A stretch of 64,000 nucleotides of DNA from contig CANTUQ010000159.1 in NCBI GenBank assembly GCA_947683425.1, positions 7,640,001 to 7,704,000 on the forward strand, in the 5' to 3' direction. The translations under genes and the position numbers were made by a program. Positions 22,046 through 36,454 of the stretch are shown in pieces. Position 1 is the first letter of the stretch; each line of letters starts with the position of its first letter. The notes below the pieces were generated by a model. The model did no database searches, was not told the origin of the DNA, and was given only the letters and a program-made list of their open reading frames with translations. The stretch comes from Excoecaria cochinchinensis. Taxonomy: Eukaryota > Streptophyta > Magnoliopsida > Malpighiales > Euphorbiaceae.

Positions 22046-22480
22046 CACTACAAGAAAACATGGAAATAGCAACGAAAATTAGCAACCGAATCCATTGATT
22101 TTCCGTTGCTAATCGAAAACAGTAACGAAAAATAGCAATGGAAAAAACGGTTGCAAATTTGGCGGTGGGAAAAAGCATTCCGTTGCTAAAAATAGCAACG
22201 GAATGAATAATCCGTTGCTAAATATAGCAACGAAAATGTTTCCTTTGCTAAATGTTGGTGTTTATCGCATCCTCCTTGGAGAAGTTTAACAACGGAAAAA
22301 GAATTCCGTTGCTAAAAATAGCAACGGAATGGATAATCCATTGCTAAATATAGCAACAGAATTGATATTCCGTTGCTAATTATAGCAATGGAATTCATAT
22401 TCCGTTTTCTAAATATAGCAATAGAAGGTGAATTCCATTGCTATTTTCAGCAACGGAATTCATGTTCTGTTGCTATTTTT
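22046..22480. repeat. Left subterminal repeat array of CACTA-1
   Basis: Inverted pairs of AGCAACGGAA and TTCCGTTGCTA, spaced so that neighbours can pair as short hairpins. In En/Spm elements such subterminal repeats bind an element-encoded protein; by analogy this is the transposition recognition region. Confidence 0.85.
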
Positions 22481-22756
22481 TTTTTTTATAAAATTTTTAA
22501 TTTATAAATAAATGTAATTCAAATCCTGAAAATATATATACTTATTGATAATATAATATAAAAATTATAATACACAATAATTAAAATCTTGAAAATATAT
22601 TTATATTATTGTAAAATAAAAATCCATGAAAACCATCACAAAAACAACATAAATTCAGTAGAAATAACATTGTAAAGTAGAAATTCATGAAAAGTGTCAC
22701 AAAAACAACATAAATTCAGTACAAATAGCGAAATATTACAAATTTATGCTATATAG

Positions 22757-22872
22757 GTGGAGGTGAGGGAGGACGATCTGGCTGCTAAGCACCCTTTGTT
22801 TCCAAATCTTTTACCTGATTGTTTAACTGGGTTACAGTATCCATCAACAAGGCGAATGCGGTCTCTAACTAA
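22757..22872 (-). pseudogene. Possible C-terminal tail of a CACTA-encoded protein
   Basis: Minus strand reads ALLMDTVTQLNNQVKDLETK, stop, then PDRPPSPPP: a short heptad-like helix followed by a proline tail. This resembles the C-terminal end of plant CACTA second proteins, but I am matching only a pattern. No transposase core is found nearby. Confidence 0.3.
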
Positions 22873-23220
22873 ACGACTTTTTGAGAACATTCACACCGCT
22901 TACTACAAGCAGGTATGGATGATGCAGAGGAATTCGAATGGCAAGTGTTTGCAATTGACCCTAAACTAAAAATCATAAAATGTTAGTTGAGAGCTTTTCC
23001 ATGCTTTTCAATTTTAAATTACATTATTTAAGCAAGCAGATTAACTTTGAGATATAATTATATAGAAGATAAATAATTAAGGATAAAATGTTGTCTCAAC
23101 CCTGTTCATCCAAGGAAGTTCCCAAAATTACATTAAAAGTCAAGAACTAGTACATAAATAACATGAGAACAATATAAACAGAAACCCAAATTGAAGTGTT
23201 TGAAAAAAAAAAATCGAGAA
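22873..23220. other. Unassigned AT-rich interior of CACTA-1
   Basis: No exon, repeat or transposon end recognised. Confidence 0.4.
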
Positions 23221-23430
23221 TGTAGACACATAAAGAGTGCGTTATTGTAATAAGATCTTCGAGCTTATATATGCAACCCTAGGAGGCCCACACACATATA
23301 TATAAATTTGCTTGAATAATATCTATTTTGTCTCATGTTCTAGTAAAATGCCCTAGTTCTATTTTTCATCATTATTGGTAACCAAATAGACACAATATTC
23401 CACTCGCCTCATCTGGTATCAAAGTGGTAG
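23221..23430 (+). repeat. Possible short LTR relic with primer-binding-like site
   Basis: A roughly 190-bp stretch starts TGTAGACACATAAAG, has TATATATAAATTTG in the middle and ends ...CGCCTCA. It is followed at 23411 by TCTGGTATCAAAGTGG, close to the tRNA-Met PBS TGGTATCAGAGC used by many plant Copia and TRIM elements. No coding sequence follows on the plus strand, so this would be a relic only. Confidence 0.3.
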
Positions 23431-23624
23431 AATTGGATATGGGAATACAAATCAGCTTTGAACAAGTGTATATAAATAATTAGGAGAGTAGCTATGTGAT
23501 CAAATTGTTAAATCTGTTACAAGTTATTAAAAAGTGTCAGCATTGAATAGGAAGCAACAGAGATCACATATATATGCATAAGTATGTATGCATGCATATA
23601 AAAGAATTGAACCTCACCTGAGTG

Positions 23625-24694
23625 CCAGTAACAATCCGTTGCAACCTCACATCATCCCTCTGAGCATCTACAATCCTTTGTCTCAAGGTAGGTCTCACTC
23701 TCAACTGGGCAACCAAAGCCCCATCAGAATCAGATCTCCATCTAAATCGCCTCAGGAACAGAGCAAAAATTGACTTCCGACTCAAAGCATCCGCGACTAC
23801 ATTGGCCTTACCCAGGTGGTAATCCAATATGCAGTCGTAGTCCTTGAACAACTCTAACCAACGGCGCTGTCTCATGTTCAACTCCTTCTGCGAGAGAAGA
23901 TACTTTAAGCTCTTATGGTCCGTAAAGATCCTACACTTCTCTCCATAGAGATAATGCCGCCAAATCTTCAAAGCAAAGATCACAACCTCCAACTCTAAAT
24001 CGTGCGTCGGATAGTTCCTCTCATGTGGGTTCAACTGATGGGAAGCATAAGCCACAACCTTACCCTCTTGCATCGAAACACAACCAAGACCGACACCTGA
24101 AGCATCATTGTACATTGCAAACTCCTTACCCGAGATGGATTGAGTAAGTATAGGAGCTTTAACTAACAAACTCTTCAACTTCTCCAAGCAAAGCTGGCAC
24201 TTATCCGACCACTCAAATTTGACCCCTTTCCTTAACAATCTCGTCATCTGAGCAGCTATCACTGAGAAACCCTTAACAAACCTACAGTAGTAACCCGCCA
24301 AACCAAGAAAACTCCTCACTTCTGGGACATTTCTAGGCGCTTTCCAATCAACAATCGCCTCAATCTTAGACGGATCCACTTGAATACCTTTAGCTGACAC
24401 AATATGACCTAAGAATGACACTTCCTGAAGCCAAAAATCACACTTACTAAGCTTGGCAAACAACCGATGCTCTCTTAGAACTTGCAAAACCATCCGGAGA
24501 TGGTCCTCATGCTCACTCTCGTCCTTAGAATACACCAAGATATCATCTATGAACACTACTACAAATCGGTCAAGATATGGCCTGAACACTCGGTTCATCA
24601 AATCCATAAAAGCCACCGGTGCATTGGTCAAACGAAACGGCATCACTGAAAACTCGTAGTGGCCATACCTAGTCCGAAATGCAATCTTAACCAC
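23625..24694 (-). CDS. RT palm and RNase H of element 5
   Basis: Begins [20 protein letters not shown], then [16 protein letters not shown] and the catalytic [12 protein letters not shown] (metal-binding DD intact). RNase H follows with [49 protein letters not shown] and [11 protein letters not shown]. Retroelement similarity stops near QRIVTGTQ. The frame runs on to 23564 over unrelated sequence. In element direction the junction reads CAG followed by GTGAGG, like a splice donor. Confidence 0.86.
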
Positions 24695-24709
24695 GTTCGT
24701 ATCCTAAAC

Positions 24710-25153
24710 TCACAGCTGATAATAACCCAACCGAAGATCAATCTTTGAGAAGACTCCCGTACCTCGGAGCTGATCGAACAAATCCTCAACTCTAAGCAAA
24801 GGATACTTATTCTTCACTGTAACCTTGTTGATCTTCCTATAGTCGATATACATCCTCATAGAACCATCCTTCTTCTTAACAAACAAAACTGGAGTGCCCC
24901 ATGGAGATATGCTGGGTCTGATAAACCCCTTATCCAATAGCTCTTGTAGCTGAGTTTTGAGTTCTCTCAACTCTACAGGAGCCATCCGATAAGGTGCTTT
25001 TGAAATAGGTAAAGTACCCGGCACTATCTCTATGGACAACTCCACTTCTCTCTCAGGAGGCAAACCAGGCAACTCACTTGGAAACACATCCGCAAACTCT
25101 CGAACAACTGGAATATCCTCAATCCTAACTTGATCCCACTTGGAATCCAACAC
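24710..25153 (-). CDS. RT N-terminal half of element 5
   Basis: 147-aa block with [80 protein letters not shown] and [14 protein letters not shown] stop at about 24704 separates it from the palm block, so the polyprotein is broken in RT. Confidence 0.86.
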   Translation of the reverse strand: MLDSKWDQVRIEDIPVVREFADVFPSELPGLPPEREVELSIEIVPGTLPISKAPYRMAPVELRELKTQLQELLDKGFIRPSISPWGTPVLFVKKKDGSMRMYIDYRKINKVTVKNKYPLLRVEDLFDQLRGTGVFSKIDLRLGYYQL

Positions 25154-25158
25154 AACAG

Positions 25159-25827
25159 CTAGAAAAGCCTCACAACCCTTTTTAATAAACCTCTTATAGC
25201 CTGCATTGCGAATATCACATTGCTTAAAGAACTAGCACTTAAACCTTTAACAATAACAGAAGATCGATCTCTATCCGGAAGCACAACTATCTTCCTATGA
25301 CAATCAAACATAGCTTGATGCTTACCCAACCGGTCCATACCCAGAATCAATTCAAATTCTCTGAACGGCAAGTCAATCAAATCTGCTGGAAACTCAACTC
25401 CCTCAACTAACAGGGGACAATTCTTATACATTCTACTCACATTGACACTATGACATAAAGGACTGGTCACACATATCTCATAATCTAACTAATCTATCTC
25501 ATGCAACTTATCAGTTAACTTATCTGTGCACAAATATGAGTGTGTGGAACCAGGGTCAATTAGAGCATACAATTCAATATCATGGAGTAGAAACTTACCG
25601 GCTATAACATCAGGGTTATCCTGCTCATCTCTAGCTCTCATAGCATAAGCTCTGGCTGGAACAGGTAGCGAACGCTCAACTGACTCAGATGCAGCTCCCT
25701 TTCTAGGTCGACCACCTCGACCTCTTCCCCTGCCTCTACCACAGCTAGCTTGCATGGCATTCGAACCAACTCTACTAGTCTCTCTCTGAGCACCCGAATC
25801 TTCATTCAACCTCGGACAGTTGGGCAA
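25159..25827 (-). CDS. Protease region of element 5
   Basis: Two blocks. 25489-25827 has a basic [14 protein letters not shown] stretch, then [19 protein letters not shown] with the aspartic protease D-x-G-S motif (DPGS). 25159-25470 has [20 protein letters not shown], the second conserved protease segment. A stop at about 25486 divides them. Confidence 0.82.
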
Positions 25828-26831
25828 AAAGTGTTAAGTGGTCCCACATCTGAAACACCCACCTGTGAGCCACCTACACTCACCCGATAAGGCTTACTGC
25901 AATGAGAACATACAGGCATCGACTCGGTCCTACCACCAGCACTGTCTCTACTAGAACCAGACACCGCTGCCGAACCCTATCTTCTACCTATTGTAACCGG
26001 GCCTGCAAACGACGCATCCTGCGGGTTCCTTGACCTCTTACTCGAGGATGAAGAAGATGAACCTCCACGAGAAGGATTCCTCCTCTGAGCCCTCTCTCTC
26101 AGCACTTATTCTGACCTCTCAGCCCTAACAGCAGCTTGTACAATCTGATTGTACCCCACTCCCGGAGTGCTCATAAGAGAAATTAACATCGCCGGCAGCG
26201 ACTCATTCAACCCGATCTCAAAGTGCCTACACCTGAACTCCTCCGTCAAAATACCTTCCGGCGCATATTTAGCCAACCTATTAAACTCCTTCTCAAACTC
26301 AGACACAGACATCGCCCTCTGTTTCAAACTCAAGAACTGAGCCCATCTTGCATCCTTATATGTCTGAGTCACGTACTTGTTCGTGAAATCTCTTTCGAAA
26401 AATTCCCAAGTAATCGAGTCAGGCAACTGAGGATGCCTACAGACCAATTCCCACCATTCATAAGCAGACCCTTGCAGTAAAGCCACTGCACATTCTACTT
26501 TCTGATCCGGAGGACATCGAACTTCTCTCAACGCACACTTTACTTTGTCAACCCACTTTTCAGCGACTTCCGACTCGTCCAAACCCATTCCATAAAAGTC
26601 TTCAGCACCAGCTCTTCTCAAACTCTCAGTCGGGGCCTTAGGGGCAGTCACTCTCTCCAAGACTCGAGCCATGTCCTGGGATAGCTTAAGCATAGCTTCG
26701 CAGGGCATGGCTGCGGCCTCAGGCTGCACCCTATTAGGTTGAGCCAACACAGAAATTGAAGGATCAACAACTTGAGGATTCACACTTTCAGCTAACCCCT
26801 CAAGAGACCCTTGAACAGAATCGAAATCCAT
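25828..26831 (-). CDS. Gag of element 5
   Basis: Open block 26106-26831 (241 aa) starts MDFDSVQGSLEGLAESVNPQ and carries the gag core (AGAEDFYGMGLDESEVAEKW, GSAYEWWELVCRHPQLPD, RDARWAQFLSLKQ-type). The interval 25828-26105 continues gag into the zinc-knuckle region but contains stops (near 26104 and 25836). The start methionine is about 100 bp inside the PBS. Confidence 0.84.
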
Positions 26832-26932
26832 CTAAACAAACAAAGACAACCGCATCAGCCAACACAATCCTAGACATATACGCATCTATACACGACAACA
26901 ATAACAAAACACCCAAAAAAGCCTAAACCAGG

Positions 26933-26944
26933 GCTCTGATACCA
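26933..26944 (-). promoter_or_regulatory. Primer binding site of element 5 (initiator tRNA-Met type)
   Basis: Minus strand TGGTATCAGAGC, a few bases from the LTR end at 26950. Confidence 0.85.
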
Positions 26945-27267
26945 AAAACTGTAACACCCCCTACTCATACGTAGGCGAACCCATCCTGATAGGAGTGAGA
27001 TGCCGTAGGAGCAAGGGTGTCACACCAAACGGATCGATACAAAGTATACATTCATACATTAAAATACATACAAAAATTTAAAACTTTTGAGAAACATCAA
27101 CTTGATCATGCATTAATATAACAACATTCCTTACAATAATGTTCTGATCAAACTGATATTACAGAATAATTACATATCCTAAAATATACAGAGCGGAAGC
27201 TTACAAAATTACTGATACATTGAGAGCTCTATTACAACAAAAATCGTCAATATAATACAAAATTAGT

Positions 27268-29886
<2,619 letters not shown>

Positions 29887-29980
29887 GTAGTCCTAACACT
29901 AAACCCTTCTGTGTTGGCTTGACTGGCGGTGACTCTCCCAAAGCAAAATGCCTTCCGCACCTGCACGGATAAAAATCGTG

Positions 29981-30047
29981 CTAAGTGATTAACGCTTAGT
30001 GGGGAAACACACAACAAAAGAGTGGACGGCCATTCACAATGGTCGTC
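29981..30047. repeat. Two conserved hairpins in the Tekay LTR
   Basis: Hairpin 1 at 29981-29999 (CTAAGTG-loop-CGCTTAG). Hairpin 2 at 30025-30047 has arms GACGGCCATT and AATGGTCGTC. Both recur in the other chromoviral LTRs at 32840-32857/32881-32903 and 52044-52062/52087-52109. A third conserved palindrome, TTAGGCATGCCTAA, is at 30478-30491, 33885-33898 and 52518-52531. Confidence 0.8.
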
Positions 30048-30714
30048 AAGGCATAGCACATACGGTATGACATATGCGAATAATCATGTCAGATATATAT
30101 ATAACCATACTTACAGAATAAAGGCATACAATTAGAAGCTTATTTCCACATCCATATACATATAAACTGATCCTTATATTTATCATGTTCATTCAGATAT
30201 CACATTCTAATAATCACGTCGACATAAACCAAAGCAAACAGAACACCTGCGGACTGACAATAGTGGATAACTACTATACAGACAGTACCTTACGGGTACG
30301 AATCGAATACAAACAGTACTTTACGGGTACGAATCGAGAAACCAATTATTTTATTACATTCAAAACAATTTTCGGATGGACCTTAAATAAGATCTAAAAT
30401 TCATAAGGGTTCGCGAGGAACCAGACAGGGACCTGATCGGGGTCCAAACAGAACTGAGACTACAGCTAAAGACTCTATTAGGCATGCCTAACTATCTGCT
30501 TAGTTGATTCGCAGGCTAAAATTATACAGTTAACTTCCATAGTTCAATTATAACAAGCAAAGAATTCACATACTTTGGTTAATCAGTACATATAAACATC
30601 ATCCATCTTACTAGTATAAAGCTCTCATTAAATGTCATTGCGTGTGGTTAAATCAATAATTTAACATCCCAAAATCACCCTGAACAAATAAGATTTTATT
30701 GCAAAAACATGGTA

Positions 30715-31039
30715 GGTCACAGTCACAACCAGATTGCTTGTCACCGTGACATACCAAAACTCTCGGCAGAATGCAATTCTGGGGTACCTGATGGTCACAA
30801 CCAAAATAGTTGTCACCGTGACATACCACAGAAACCAAACAGAAGCAAAAGTTTGGACACCTCACCGTCACAACCAAAATGGTTGCCACCGTGACATGTC
30901 CAAAACCCAGAACAGAAGCAAAATCTGGACACCTCACGATCACAACCAAAATGGTTGCCACCATGACATGTCCAACTCACGGTAGAATGCATCTTGTACA
31001 TACCTCACGGTCACAATCAGATTGGTTGTCATTATGACC
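30715..31039. repeat. Palindrome array in LTR of element 5
   Basis: Five units about 71-76 bp apart, each near GGTCACAACCAAAATGGTTG followed by TCACCGTGAC, so each unit can fold on itself. The same five-unit array is in the element 6 LTR at 52755-53079. Confidence 0.88.
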
Positions 31040-32125
31040 CATGCCCAGATGCAATACCATAGAGCCAAATTCACCTCATTTCCAGGCCAAATCAAAACTT
31101 CTCACCCCAACCATTTTCTCCTCACTCATACTACATTAATAAACCATCTAACATCATCAAATCATACCAATATAAGATCCTACTCATGAATTCTCAAAAC
31201 AACATCAAGTTACACATTCAATCTCATCACTATTCATACCACAACTCAATCAATTGCACATTTTGGCTCAATAATTCACAATAAAGGTTTCATGAACAAT
31301 AAAAATCGACACCCATAACATAATAACCAGTAAAAACATCAAATTTTCCAGAAATTCTTTCAAAGAGTAAAATCACAAAAAATGCATAAATGACAAACTC
31401 CCAAACCTGAATCTCTTTAGCTGCTATTCACTTAGTTCCACTTCCGGATGCCTTCTCCTTGCCTTTAGGCTCACGAGGAGGCTCAACTAATGATCAACCC
31501 ATAAGAACACACAAAACACAACCCTAAATTAAAAACCCAAACCAGCTAGAAGAAGAAAAGATGAAAAAGAGGAAGAACAAGATGGAGAAATACAGAAAAC
31601 TTACTAAATACATGCAAGATGTGATCAATTCCCACCAACAAGATCTTGAATCCAAGCTTAGGGCACACAAATGGAAAGCAAGGGAAAAGAAAGACAAAGA
31701 GAAGAGGGAAGAACGGGAAAGAGGGATGAAGAATTCTGATTTCCCAATTCTCTCTCTTCTTTTACTTTTCATTTTCCTAACCTAGCCTTGTGTACACTCC
31801 CTAGTGGTGGAAATCAACCACTCACACCCAACAACAATGCACTACACACACACAAAGTCACCCCAACTAATAACACCCTACAAAGATATGCTCATGCACA
31901 AACTATTACAACGCAACTTACTGACTTACATCCTACAACCAAGTGAGGAAACACACCCAAATGAAACCCAACTAATTCATACCTTAGCACCGAACATGCA
32001 CCCACATCCTAGCAAAACCTGCAAACATGCATTATACCCAAAATACCCTTATGACATGCAAATACACACTAAATGCACATGCACAAATATGGCTCGAACT
32101 TCTAGGGGGCAAACGAGATATGACA

Positions 32126-32344
32126 CCATTACCATCAATTAAGAGAATAACAAAAGCAGATAGATGCCCTATAAATATGTACAATGGAATGCTAGTATTT
32201 GCCTGATAAATAGTAGCAATATAACAACATTGTCCATTGTGACATGAAATCACAAGAAGGATGAAAGAGGGTAGAAATAAGTATATTTTCAGCAATAAGA
32301 ATATTCAATAAAGCCACAAAATATACAATAAATGATGTTTCTAA
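32126..32344. other. CACTA-1 interior between two retroelement insertions
   Basis: About 220 bp of AT-rich DNA continuing the CACTA-1 interior. No exon recognised. Confidence 0.4.
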
Positions 32345-32349
32345 GTCCA

Positions 32350-35300
32350 TGTAACACCCCCATCGCCGTCCCCGTTGGAAGGATGCCGACGGACGCGCTA
32401 CCAGACGCTCACTCATACAGATATGCACATGCACAATGCGGAAGCATACTTTCATACATAGCATACATACGGAAATACGGATTAATTAAAAAACTTACCT
32501 TACCTTGCGGCACAGACTAAACATGCAATAACTTATGCACACACAGACACTAAGCTGAAGCATACACAGAAGCATACATAATGACCATTCAACGGAAGCA
32601 CAAGCAAAATAATAAGACAAAGGAAAAACTAAACTTAAAAACATATTAACTATTACATTCTCAAAATAAAACTCAAGAACGAAACATAATTAATTACATA
32701 TACAATACTACAGAATTACAAAAGCTGAAATACAGAAGCTGAACAAAATACAAAACTTCTAACTCCTACGTGGCCGACCTTGCAGAAGCACGACTCGAAC
32801 AGAACCAAACCTGCCACCTGCACGGAAAGGAAATCCGTGCTAAGCGATAACGCTTAGTGGGGAGAACACACAAGAATATGGACGGCCATTCACAATGGTC
32901 GTCAAGGCAAAACACATTCAGATGACAAATGCGGATATTCATAACATATCAATAATTAGGCTTGCATATTAAAGGCATTCATTTCAATACTCACAATCAA
33001 ACCATAAACTCATGTCCAGGATAGACCATTACAGACATAATACAATACACGTTACAAGTATCATCATGCTGAACTACATACTATATCACATGCATAAACC
33101 TACTTGGGTATCAAATAATAACATCTTACCGTGTGGAGCCACAAGAGCTTAACACAAGCAAATTGACATAACTAAGTACCTATGCAGGAACGGACAACCC
33201 AATCATCATGTTAAGAGTGCTAGCTATTGAACATACTTAAACATGCCAAACACATACACTAGTCAAATATCCAAAGGATAACATTTAGAGCATCATAATA
33301 CCGCTGCGCAACTCTAATATATTAAGCATCATGCAAAAACACTCTGATAGTGGAGACTGAAGGCATAACCACTTAGCATTACATTCATAACATCATCATG
33401 CAGAAAGTACAGTAATCATCACATACTTACCGTCACAATTGCTTCGGTTCACATGCTTATAATTAACCAAACATGCTTATTTAAAACAGACATACATTCT
33501 GAAGCCCATAGTCACATTCATATACATATAAACTGATTCCTGAAATCCTTATTATGCTCGAACGGATATCACATTCATATAGTTATTTCAAAGTAATACC
33601 AACCAATAAAGCACCTGCTGACTCACAATAGTGGATAACGAGTGTATTGAACTGATTAGTACCTTACGGGTACAAGTCGGCCAAAGGGTACCTTACGGGT
33701 ACGAATCGAAAACCATTTTATTTATCACAAAAGCATTTTTACTGATGGGGGATCTTAACCCGATCCAAATACATTAAAAAGGATCACGAGGATCCGTACT
33801 GATGGGGGGGTTCGCGAGGAACCAAACGGGGGACCTGATCAGGGTCCAAACGTTCAAAGGGCGCTGCAGCTACTGAAGACTCTATTAGGCATGCCTAACT
33901 ATCCACTAGACTGACTCTCGCAGGTCATGCATAAAACAATACACATTTCGAATCGCACAACGCATAAATATATATATATAAATATATACATCATGCCTAA
34001 ATCAGAGTACAATGGACATATAAATATGCTCATAAGGTTGGTCATATCTCATACATTCCCATTGCAAAACATAAGACAGTCAATATACTTAACATTTAAA
34101 CACTGTTCTAAAACATGCCAAGAATCAGGTAAAGAAGCACTACTATGCCAATGATTATCAATACAAAATCTTAATCATGAATTAGGTGCAGATACTAAGC
34201 ATAAATCATGCATAGTTCAAATTACATTTAAACATAACACATTGAGTTCCCAGGCTAAAGCATAACCATGCATTCAGACATTAATCATATTATTCAAATA
34301 AATATAGCATAGCATAATATCAATCATACCTCATTGAAGTCATATTCTGAAGCATGCAATAGGTCAATCAATCGCATTTTATCACTACTCAATTTACTAA
34401 AGCATATCAGGAACACATGTGGAGTCATATTATGCTAATGATCAGAAACGCATAATCTAAATCATGAAATGATACTATATATATCTAAGCATGGCAGATC
34501 ATTCTTAGAGAAGAATTCAATCAAAGATATGCATAACATATTGCTAATCATAACTGAAATAGGCTAACCAATCAGATGAGCAAAATAAGATAGCACACAA
34601 TAGAGGAAAAAGCCATAAAAGCATTTGAAAGTCATTTAATAATAAAACTAGTCACGGTGAACAAAGTAAAACAGAAAAGCCATACAGGAGCATATAACAG
34701 TATAACATGAAACATACAACAGGATAAGTCCATACCGGTTCATACAGAAGCAATAGGAAATTCATTTTGGTTAAAACTGGGCTAAATCGGAAAAAGGAGC
34801 TGAAGAGGGGTCGGTCACGAGTCGTGTCACGACTCGTGACTGACCTCAAAGGGGTCACGAGACGTGACCTAGTGTCACGTCTCGTGACCTGCTAGAGAGT
34901 CACGGGACGTGACTCTATGTCACGCCTGGCCTCACAAGAGTCACGCCGTGACTCTAAGTCACGAGACGTGACTTCCCTCTCACAGAGAGAGGAGTCACGC
35001 TTCGCGACTGGAGTCACGCCTTGCCTTTACCAGAGTCACGTCGTGACTCTAAGTCACGAGACGTGACTTTCCTCTCACAGAGAGAGACAATCACGCTTCG
35101 CGACTAAGGGTCACGCTTCGCGACTTCGTCCAGCCCGCCGAGAAGTCACGCGTTGTGACTGGGAGACAGAGTCACGTGGCGTGACTGGAAGTCACGTCGC
35201 ATGGCTTGTCTCTCTCAGGAATTCTCGACACATACTGGAAATGGAAATTCTACAGAGGCGCGATTTTCCATTCCCAGCTTACCCAGAATTCAAGGAAACT

Positions 35301-36213
35301 CGATAAAATCATTTTCAATCTGATTCAAAACACATCCAAACTCATCTTACCTTAAAGTCGATCTTCCAAACATCATAAACAGGATAATTGCAATTAATTC
35401 CACAATCAAACAATCAAAATCATGCATAAACCCATTCAAGAATATAAACCCTAAAAGTTGCAGTAGATTCAAAACACAAACTCAGAACTTCCAAATCAAT
35501 ACTTGTCATGCATTACTAACACATCTACTCACTTAATCATGCATGTACACATTCTAAAACACATCAAATTCCAGAAATTAGACCATGCAAACACATTATA
35601 AGTCTAGTGAGAAATAGGGCAGAGACAATCAACTGAGATTGAAGAGCAGAGAAGCTCAAAACGTTGCATGCATTCAAACACTCCCAAACCTGGAAATGAC
35701 GATCCAAAATTCACACTTCAAGATCAGTGCTCAATCCTTTCCTTGCCTTTGCTTTGCTTCTTCTTAACATCAAACACTCTTCAAGCAAAGCACACTTCAA
35801 GCCAAATACAACCCAAGCCAACAAGAATGAAGGGAAAAGCAGAGAAAGGAGAAGAGAAGAAGAAGAAGAAGCGTGAGATGAGAGACACGGGAAAACCAAA
35901 CCAAAAATCTGTGTTCCCTCTTCTCTCTTGTTCTTTTTCTTCTTTTTCTTCTTTCAATGCTCACCTAACAGTCCACATGGCAGATCCTAATTAAACCACA
36001 AACTCCACTAAGACTATTCCAAATCCATTATTGCTTTTTAGTCCTTAGGCAAATTACACTTCACTCACTTACCCAATTCTTTCTGTACAAACTTAGTTAT
36101 CTTATCAATTAGATCCTTAACACTCCAAATTTCTCAAGCACAAATTACCGAAATACCCTTCCGATCCCAACTTAGCATGCACATTCCGACTAGGGCTATT
36201 TTGGGGTGTGATA
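32350..36213 (-). mobile_element. Solo chromoviral LTR (element 7), 3864 bp
   Basis: Begins TGTAACACCCCCATCGCC and ends TTTTGGGGTGTGATA, flanked on both sides by GTCCA (32345-32349 and 36214-36218), a perfect 5-bp TSD. No internal region, so a solo LTR. It shares the two hairpins and the TTAGGCATGCCTAA palindrome with the Tekay LTRs but is longer, and its palindrome array (34813-35205) has a different sequence: GTCACGAGACGTGAC-type units. The outer TG is mutated (TA..CA in element orientation). Confidence 0.88.
34813..35205. repeat. GTCAC...GTGAC palindrome array in the solo LTR
   Basis: Roughly a dozen short palindromes such as GTCACGAGACGTGAC, GTCACGCTTCGCGAC and AGTCACGTGGCGTGACT, many with CG at the centre. 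Part of the array is duplicated (ACTCTAAGTCACGAGACGTG and CCTCTCACAGAGAGAG occur twice). Confidence 0.9.
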
Positions 36214-36218
36214 GTCCA

Positions 36219-36454
36219 CATGATTTATTCGACATAATGACAATATTTTTTGGTATTCAACCTTCTTGTTCCATAACTACAACCTTAGTTAATATAACTT
36301 TAGCCACTTATTTAATACAAGTTTAGCCTCTAACAAATGTCATAACAGCGTACATGTAGAGTTTTGAGCTAGATATCACAGTTCTTCGAGCAATGCCACT
36401 CATTTTCTACCACAACAAACATTAAATGCTAACTTATGACTTGGAAATTCATAC
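36219..36454. other. CACTA-1 interior downstream of NSF exons
   Basis: AT-rich; the next expected NSF exon cannot be recognised with confidence. Confidence 0.35.

Noticed and set aside
30653..31001. Repeated frames with HNQ and VTVTYQ patterns
   Set aside because: Translation of the palindrome array; same artefact at 52710-53178.
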